DNA of 64,000 nucleotides, taken from NCBI GenBank assembly GCA_964577115.1, contig CAZNXJ010000004.1, forward strand, positions 124,001 to 188,000. Direction: 5' to 3'. This stretch comes from CAZNXJ01 sp964577115 (GTDB taxonomy: Bacteria > Planctomycetota > Planctomycetia > Pirellulales > Pirellulaceae). The first letter of the stretch is position 1, and every line of letters starts with the position of its first letter. This document shows, one piece after another, positions 59,141 to 64,000 of this stretch. The notes beneath the pieces are model-generated. The model was not told the DNA's origin and did no database searches. It was given only the letters and a program-made list of their open reading frames with translations. A program made the position numbers and the translations under genes.

Positions 59141-61552
59141 ATGTCGAAACGACACCTGCTGAAACGTCACATCCTAATCTACGCGCTCGTTCTTGCCTGC
59201 GGCCGTTTCCTCGTGGCAGCCGAACCGGTTCCCAAACTGCCGGTCGTACCACCCGAGCAAGCGGGGCTCGATGGAACTCGGCTAGCCCGGATGGACGCTC
59301 TGATCGAACAGGCCATCGCTGCCGGCGATCTTCCCGGCTGCGTCGTCGCGATCGGCCATCAGGGCAAGATTGGTTGGCTCAAGGCCTACGGCCACCGGCT
59401 CCTCGAGCCAGAGCCCGTCCCAATGACGACGGACACAGTATTCGATCTGGCGTCGCTCACAAAACCCATTGCGACCGCCACGAGCGTCATGCTGCTCATC
59501 GAACGCGGCCAGGTACGGCTTCGTGACCGCGTGGCCGACCACCTGCCCGAGTTCGGAACGTCCGGCAAAGAATCGATCACCATCGAGCAGCTCCTGATTC
59601 ATACATCAGGCCTGATCCCGGATAACGCCTTGCGTGATTACGAGAATGGATACGAGGAAGCGTTCAAGCGAATCTACGAGCTAACGCCCACCGCGACACC
59701 CGGTGAACGGTTTATTTACAGCGACGTGAATTTTCTTGTGCTTGCCGAGTTGGTGCGGCGGGTGACCGGTCAGCGCATCGATGAGTTTGCGCGAGAGAAC
59801 ATTTTTGCTCCGTTGGGAATGAACGACACGGGCTATGTGCCCGACGAGTCGCTGGCCGCGCGGGCCGCGCCGACGGAGCGGCGGGGAGACCGGTGGATGC
59901 AAGGCGAGGTGCATGACCCTCGCGCTTACGCGATTGGTGGAGTCGCCGGGCACGCGGGGCTGTTTTCGACCGCCGAGGATCTCGCTGTGTACGCTCAGAT
60001 GATGCTCGGCCGCGGCGAATATGCCGGCCGGCAGATCCTGGGTGCGGCAACAGTCGAGCGAATGACGCGCGGCGACGAGGTTCCGCGCGGCATCCGCGGA
60101 TTGGGCTGGGACAAGCGCACCGGCTTCTCATCGAACCGCGGTGAATTCATGTCGAGCGCCGCATTCGGACACGGAGGTTTTACCGGTACGGGAATCTGGA
60201 TCGACCCCGAACATGATCTATTTGTGATTTTTCTCAGCAGCCGCCTCTATCCAGATGGCAAAGGGCAGGTCAATTCGCTGATCGGGCGCATTGGAACGAT
60301 TGCCGTGGCCGCTATCCGACACGAAGCAGCTCGCCGGCAATCCTCGCTTTCGCAATCGTTACGCCCCGAGTCCGCGAACGACGCGGCCGCGGCGGCCCCG
60401 AAGGAAGTTCTCACCGGGCTCGACGTCCTGCGCCGCGAAAACTTCGCACTGCTCGAAGGCAAGCGTGTCGGGCTCATTACCAACCACACGTCGGTTGCCC
60501 GTGACGGTACTCCGATTCTCGAATTGCTGCATGCCGCCCCGAACGTAAAACTGACCGCTCTGTTCAGCCCGGAGCATGGATTCGAGGGCAAGCTGGATAT
60601 CTCCAAAATCGGCGACGCAACCGAAGAAACCACCGGACTAACGATTCACAGTCTTTATGGCGAAGTGCGCAAACCCACGCCCGAACATCTCGCCGGCATC
60701 GATGTGCTCGTGTTCGATATCCAGGACATCGGCGCACGCTTTTACACGTACATTTCGACGATGGGTCTCGCGCTGGAATCTCTGCACGAGCTGAAACGGG
60801 ACACAGGCCGCAGCATTCCAATGATTGTGCTCGATCGCCCGAATCCAGTTGGCGGCGAGGCGGTCGAGGGACCGGTGCTCGACCCAGGCCTGGAATCGTT
60901 CGTCGGCTTCCACACGATTGCCGTGCGGCATGGAATGACGGTCGGAGAGTTGGCGCGGATGTTTGTTGCAGAGCGCGAGTGGGACGTCGACCTGACCGTC
61001 GTTTCGCTCGAGGGTTGGACGCGGTCGCAGGAATTCGACGAAACGAACCTTCCCTGGATCGATCCCTCGCCAAACATGCGTTCGATGGATGCGGCGCTGC
61101 TGTACCCTGGGATCGGGCTCTTAGAAACAACAAACATCTCTGTCGGTCGTGGGACAGATACGCCGTTCGAAGTGCTCGGGGCACCATGGATCAATTCTTT
61201 AGAGCTTGCCCGCGAGCTGAACTCCGCGCGCCTGCCCGGCGTGCGTTTCGTCCCGATTACGTTTACGCCGGAAAGCAGTGTGCATGCGCAACAGCAATGT
61301 GGCGGCGTTCGCATCGTGATCACCGACCGAGCGATGCTCGCACCATTGGATATCGGCTGGGAAGTTGCGAGACAACTGCGACGACTGTATTCGGACGAGT
61401 GGAAGGTCGAGCGTTACGCGCGGCTGTTAGGCGACGCCGCGGTGCTCGACGCCGTGCGCCGCGCCGAGCCGCGCGACTCGATTCGCGCCGTGTACCAAGA
61501 CGAACTCGAAGAGTTTCGCGCGCGGCGGGCTCGCTATCTTCTGTATCCGTGA
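59141..61552 (+). CDS. Exported AmiE-like serine hydrolase fused to NamZ (DUF1343) muramidase
   Basis: 803 residues from the ATG at 59141. A signal peptide (1-28) precedes a beta-lactamase-fold hydrolase (about 38-395) with SLTK (Ser105, Lys108), YSD (Tyr193) and HGG (344-346), the three active-site motifs. From about 421 a DUF1343/NamZ domain starts (LLEGKRVGLITNHTSV, LFSPEHGFEGK, VFDIQDIGARFYTYISTMG, VLDRPNPVGGEAVEGP). In Bacillus subtilis the separate AmiE amidase trims peptides from MurNAc and NamZ (YbbC) releases MurNAc from glycan ends, encoded with murQ. Here both are one exported polypeptide beside murQ. Fusion and neighbours make the recycling role likely; activities are untested. 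Confidence 0.88.
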   Translation: MSKRHLLKRHILIYALVLACGRFLVAAEPVPKLPVVPPEQAGLDGTRLARMDALIEQAIAAGDLPGCVVAIGHQGKIGWLKAYGHRLLEPEPVPMTTDTVFDLASLTKPIATATSVMLLIERGQVRLRDRVADHLPEFGTSGKESITIEQLLIHTSGLIPDNALRDYENGYEEAFKRIYELTPTATPGERFIYSDVNFLVLAELVRRVTGQRIDEFARENIFAPLGMNDTGYVPDESLAARAAPTERRGDRWMQGEVHDPRAYAIGGVAGHAGLFSTAEDLAVYAQMMLGRGEYAGRQILGAATVERMTRGDEVPRGIRGLGWDKRTGFSSNRGEFMSSAAFGHGGFTGTGIWIDPEHDLFVIFLSSRLYPDGKGQVNSLIGRIGTIAVAAIRHEAARRQSSLSQSLRPESANDAAAAAPKEVLTGLDVLRRENFALLEGKRVGLITNHTSVARDGTPILELLHAAPNVKLTALFSPEHGFEGKLDISKIGDATEETTGLTIHSLYGEVRKPTPEHLAGIDVLVFDIQDIGARFYTYISTMGLALESLHELKRDTGRSIPMIVLDRPNPVGGEAVEGPVLDPGLESFVGFHTIAVRHGMTVGELARMFVAEREWDVDLTVVSLEGWTRSQEFDETNLPWIDPSPNMRSMDAALLYPGIGLLETTNISVGRGTDTPFEVLGAPWINSLELARELNSARLPGVRFVPITFTPESSVHAQQQCGGVRIVITDRAMLAPLDIGWEVARQLRRLYSDEWKVERYARLLGDAAVLDAVRRAEPRDSIRAVYQDELEEFRARRARYLLYP

Positions 61553-61590
61553 TCCCCCGGCATCGGCCCGCAGCCTTCGGAGTTTCCGCC

Positions 61591-62520
61591 GTGCAGCGCA
61601 TCTTAGGAGTGGACGGAGGTGGCACGAAAACCGTCGCCCTCCTAGCGGACTTGGATGCGGAGGGCAAAATCCACGTGGTGGGCGAAGGAAGCGCCGGGCC
61701 AGCCAACCCGCACGCAATCGGTTTCGATGCGGCGGCCCAAGCGGTGCTCGCGGCCGTCGCGGCCGCTCGGGCTGCGGCGCCGAGCGGAATGCCGATCGAC
61801 GCTGCCTGCCTCACTCTCGCTGGCGTCGCCCGCGAAGGTGACCGCCAGCGCATGGAAGCTCTACTGCTCAACCAACTAGCAAGCGTCAGGCTCCATTTCG
61901 TCCACGACGGGTGGGCGACGCTGGCCGCGGCGTGGGCGGATTGTACGGGGATTGCACTGATCGCCGGCACCGGTTCGTTCGCGTTCGGCCGCACACGCAG
62001 CGGTCGTTCGGCCCGATCCGGCGGATGGGGCTATTTGCTGGGTGACGAAGGTAGCGCGTACGACGTAGCCCGCAGCGCCCTGCGTGCGGTCGCTCGCGCT
62101 GCGGATCGGCGCGGCCCCCCGACCGCATTGACCGCCGCCGCACTCGATTTCTTCGGCATCGCGGCGCCGCAGCAGTTAATCGAACGCGTCTATGACCGGG
62201 CCATGGATCGACGCCAGATCGCCGTTTTTGCTCCAAGGGTATTCGAGCAAGCGACCGATCCGGTTGCCAAAGCGATTATCGAGCAGGCGGCGGACGAACT
62301 GAGCGACCTGGTCGTGGGCGTGATCAATCAATTGGAGCCAGAGACTGATGAGCGGCGGGTGGCACTGAGCGGCGGGATGCTCGTTGGGCAGCCGGCACTG
62401 CAGGAGCGTGTGGCGAGCCGGCTCGAACACGCCGGCGTGCCGCGCGACCACCTGGCCGTGGTCAACCGCCCGGTTCACGGGGCCCTCGCACTCGCTCGTA
62501 CACTCGCTCAGGGCGGTTAA
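61591..62520 (+). CDS. BadF-type N-acetylhexosamine (MurNAc/GlcNAc) kinase, MurK/NagK-like
   Basis: 309 residues from the GTG at 61591, chosen because GGAG lies 8 bases upstream; a GTG at 61549 overlapping the previous stop has no such site, and a frame open to 60979 is inside the fusion gene. The ASKHA fold shows GVDGGGTKTVALLADL (phosphate 1), ALIAGTGSFAFGRT (connect region) and GWGYLLGDEGSAYDVAR (adenosine/phosphate 2), as in BadF/BadG/BcrA kinases. Clostridium MurK, in this family, phosphorylates MurNAc and GlcNAc. Its position after the AmiE-NamZ fusion and near murQ suggests it makes MurNAc-6-phosphate, the MurQ substrate. A glucosamine kinase role is the alternative. Confidence 0.85.
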   Translation: MQRILGVDGGGTKTVALLADLDAEGKIHVVGEGSAGPANPHAIGFDAAAQAVLAAVAAARAAAPSGMPIDAACLTLAGVAREGDRQRMEALLLNQLASVRLHFVHDGWATLAAAWADCTGIALIAGTGSFAFGRTRSGRSARSGGWGYLLGDEGSAYDVARSALRAVARAADRRGPPTALTAAALDFFGIAAPQQLIERVYDRAMDRRQIAVFAPRVFEQATDPVAKAIIEQAADELSDLVVGVINQLEPETDERRVALSGGMLVGQPALQERVASRLEHAGVPRDHLAVVNRPVHGALALARTLAQGG

Positions 62521-62735
62521 TCGCAGCGTTTGCCGCTCGCCGCAGCCCCCATTCCGGCCCCTTTTCGAAGGCGACAACGGGGCCCCGAGACTTTGGGCGC
62601 AACGGGTGCTGTGTTCCCTATCCAGATTACTTCGGATTCACTACAACATGATGCGCGAACGCGGGGTTACCAGCGCATCAGCCACCCCGGTGCCGTCGCT
62701 TTCCGTGGCTTCATCGCACCGACCGCGGGTATAAC

Positions 62736-63176
62736 ATGGAACAGAAAGAAGAAGTGGTAATTCGCGATGCGACCCCGTCCGACGTGCCGGCGATCGCGGA
62801 ACTGATCGAGCCCTTCGTCGAACAGAAGAAATTGTTGCCGCGCACGCACGAGGAACTTGCCGATCTGACGCGGCACGGTTTCGTTGCGCTCGCCGGTGAC
62901 AAGCTAATCGGGTTTGCAGCCGTCGAGGTTTATTCGCGCAAGCTAGCCGAGGTCCAGTGCCTTGCCGTGGCAGCGCCGTGGCAGCGCCAAGGCGTCGGGA
63001 AACGCCTGATTCGGCGCTGCATCCGCCGCGCGCACGAACTGAACATCCTGGAATTGATGGCGATCAGCGCATCGGACGCATTCTTGATCGAGTGCGGTTT
63101 CGACTATAGTCTGCCCGAACAGAAACGCGCTCTGTTCTACCAGCCCCGGGCCCATTATCGCGAAGAGGACGACTGA
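62736..63176 (+). CDS. GNAT N-acetyltransferase, ArgA-like
   Basis: 146 residues. VVIRDATPSDVPAIAELIEP opens a GNAT fold; VQCLAVAAPWQRQGVGKRLI holds the Q/R-x-x-G-x-G/A acetyl-CoA site, and FLIECGFDYSLPEQK is the late strand. The layout, with EQKKLLPRTHEEL and a Lys-rich arm, resembles short stand-alone N-acetylglutamate synthases (ArgA class of actinobacteria), which begin arginine synthesis; this is tentative. TATAAC abuts the ATG, so if it is the promoter the true start would be the GTG at 62754 (residue 7). No arginine gene is in the window. Cytoplasmic. Confidence 0.75.
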   Translation: MEQKEEVVIRDATPSDVPAIAELIEPFVEQKKLLPRTHEELADLTRHGFVALAGDKLIGFAAVEVYSRKLAEVQCLAVAAPWQRQGVGKRLIRRCIRRAHELNILELMAISASDAFLIECGFDYSLPEQKRALFYQPRAHYREEDD

Positions 63177-63247
63177 GACCGCGCAGTGGGCGGTGCGGAG
63201 CCGTGGTGCGTGGCATTTTCCATGTCCTCCAGCCAGCGAGATGACTG

Positions 63248-64000
63248 ATGTCCTGGTTCCGCTACTGCCTGAACGCCAGCACGATCCGTCCCATACCGCT
63301 GCTCGAAAAAATCTCCGTCGCCGCCAATGCCGGCTACTCGGCCATCGAGCTCTGGCACGATGACATTGAGGCCTACGTTGAGCAAGGCGGAAGCGTCCGC
63401 GACGTACGCCGTGCACTCGGCGATCACGGACTCGAGCTGCCCACGACGATCTATCTTGGCGATTGGTTCGACACCGAGGGCACGGAATTCGAGAAAGCTT
63501 GGTCGCAGTGCCAACGGCGCATCGAGCAAGCCGCCGAGCTTGGTGCCCACTACATCATCGCTGGTCCGCCGCGCGGCCGTGCGGACATGGAACGGGGCGC
63601 CGAGCGTTATCGCCAACTGCTAGAACTGGGCCGAACGTACGGCGTCCGTCCGGCCATGGAGTTCCTCGGTTTCGTCGACGACCTGAACACGATTGAAAAA
63701 GCGCTCGAGGTCATGAACCGTTCGCAGCACGAACATGCTACGACGGTCCTCGACCCCTTCCATATCTTTCGGGGTGGCGGCTCCATCGATTCGATAGAGC
63801 TGCTGAGCGACGAGCAAATCGCGATCAGCCACTTTAATGACGCGCCAGCTCAGCCACCCCGCGAGCAGCAACACGATCCGGATCGCGTCATGCCGGGCGA
63901 TGGACATCTGGATCTCTCCAACTATCTAAAACGGCTGGCAGCGACCGGTTACCGGCGCTGGCTCTCGCTCGAACTCTTCCGCGAGGACCTTTGGCAGCGC
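63248..64000 (+). CDS. Sugar phosphate isomerase/epimerase (xylose isomerase-like TIM barrel), partial
   Basis: The frame from the ATG at 63248 is open to the window edge, giving 251 residues. YCLNASTIRPIPLLEKISVA and GYSAIELWHDDIEAYV are the first barrel strands; AAELGAHYIIAG, RPAMEFLGFVDDLNTIEKAL (conserved Glu in AMEF), TTVLDPFHIFRGGG (Asp-x-x-His metal pair) and ISHFNDAPAQPPR follow in the correct order, ending near LSLELF. This is the AP-endonuclease-2 superfamily: metal-dependent aldose-ketose isomerases or epimerases. Substrate unknown. The missing tail is probably 20-40 residues. A weak AGCGAG-type site lies upstream. Confidence 0.88.
   Translation, partial: MSWFRYCLNASTIRPIPLLEKISVAANAGYSAIELWHDDIEAYVEQGGSVRDVRRALGDHGLELPTTIYLGDWFDTEGTEFEKAWSQCQRRIEQAAELGAHYIIAGPPRGRADMERGAERYRQLLELGRTYGVRPAMEFLGFVDDLNTIEKALEVMNRSQHEHATTVLDPFHIFRGGGSIDSIELLSDEQIAISHFNDAPAQPPREQQHDPDRVMPGDGHLDLSNYLKRLAATGYRRWLSLELFREDLWQR

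Noticed and set aside
60979..61590. 5' extension of the BadF-type kinase frame
   Set aside because: It overlaps the AmiE-NamZ gene; the residues are Arg-rich and unlike the family, while the GTG at 61591 has a ribosome-binding site.
1..64000. tRNA, rRNA, CRISPR, IS elements or prophage
   Set aside because: Intergenic regions were read for cloverleaf, direct-repeat and transposase signs; none was found, though a subtle RNA gene could be missed by eye.

Overview
The window is a high-GC chromosomal segment that looks like a planctomycete, probably of the Pirellula/Rhodopirellula type. The strongest signs are gene families largely confined to that group: a DUF1501 protein, a DUF1549/DUF1553 protein with bacterial Ig-like repeats, a PSCyt1-WD40-PPC protein, a PVC-type membrane-bound dehydrogenase with HEAT repeats and a C-terminal CxxCH, and large Ser/Thr kinases with exported sensor domains. 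I see no rRNA, tRNA, CRISPR array, insertion sequence or phage gene. It reads as core chromosome with lineage-specific operons.

Layout. 1-304: tail of an RmlD-like sugar reductase. 364-10917: a signalling block with a giant pseudokinase/ATPase/hybrid histidine kinase, a PhcB-like methyltransferase, a REC-HD-GYP response regulator, a free Hpt protein and a zinc-ribbon Ser/Thr kinase; together these could form a full phosphorelay ending in c-di-GMP hydrolysis. 11219-16580: lhr helicase overlapping a nei-type glycosylase (DNA repair). 16764-18894: two envelope proteins of unknown role. 19000-21504: beta-carbonic anhydrase and SulP transporter (inorganic carbon). 21912-24161: a small membrane protein with a near-consensus promoter, and L-lactate permease. 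24446-31279: three-gene planctomycete cytochrome/DUF operon. 31339-37490: addB-addA recombination nuclease. 37821-41578: aroH chorismate mutase and the membrane-bound dehydrogenase. 41641-45080: divergent Nudix hydrolase and recQ. 45372-48635: ftsH and rsgA. 48708-50119: six-Asp-box beta-propeller translationally coupled to a MoaD-like protein. 50404-52392: PmtA-like methyltransferase and an ECF42-like sigma factor, closed by a clear intrinsic terminator. 52782-58002: a receptor-like Ser/Thr kinase, an eight-helix membrane protein and an aldose epimerase. 58011-62520: MurQ, an AmiE-NamZ fusion and a BadF-type kinase, forming a MurNAc recovery pathway. 62736-64000: a GNAT acetyltransferase and a truncated sugar isomerase.

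Two linked sets stand out. The first is the left-end signalling block, in which every step of a His-Asp-His-Asp relay is encoded within 9 kb beside a possible fatty-acyl methyl-ester signal synthase. The second is the right-end MurNAc set, in which a peptide-trimming hydrolase and an exo-muramidase are fused into one exported protein beside the kinase and the etherase. Start codons were moved from the longest reading frame where a ribosome-binding site or family alignment gave a better start; these choices are noted per gene.
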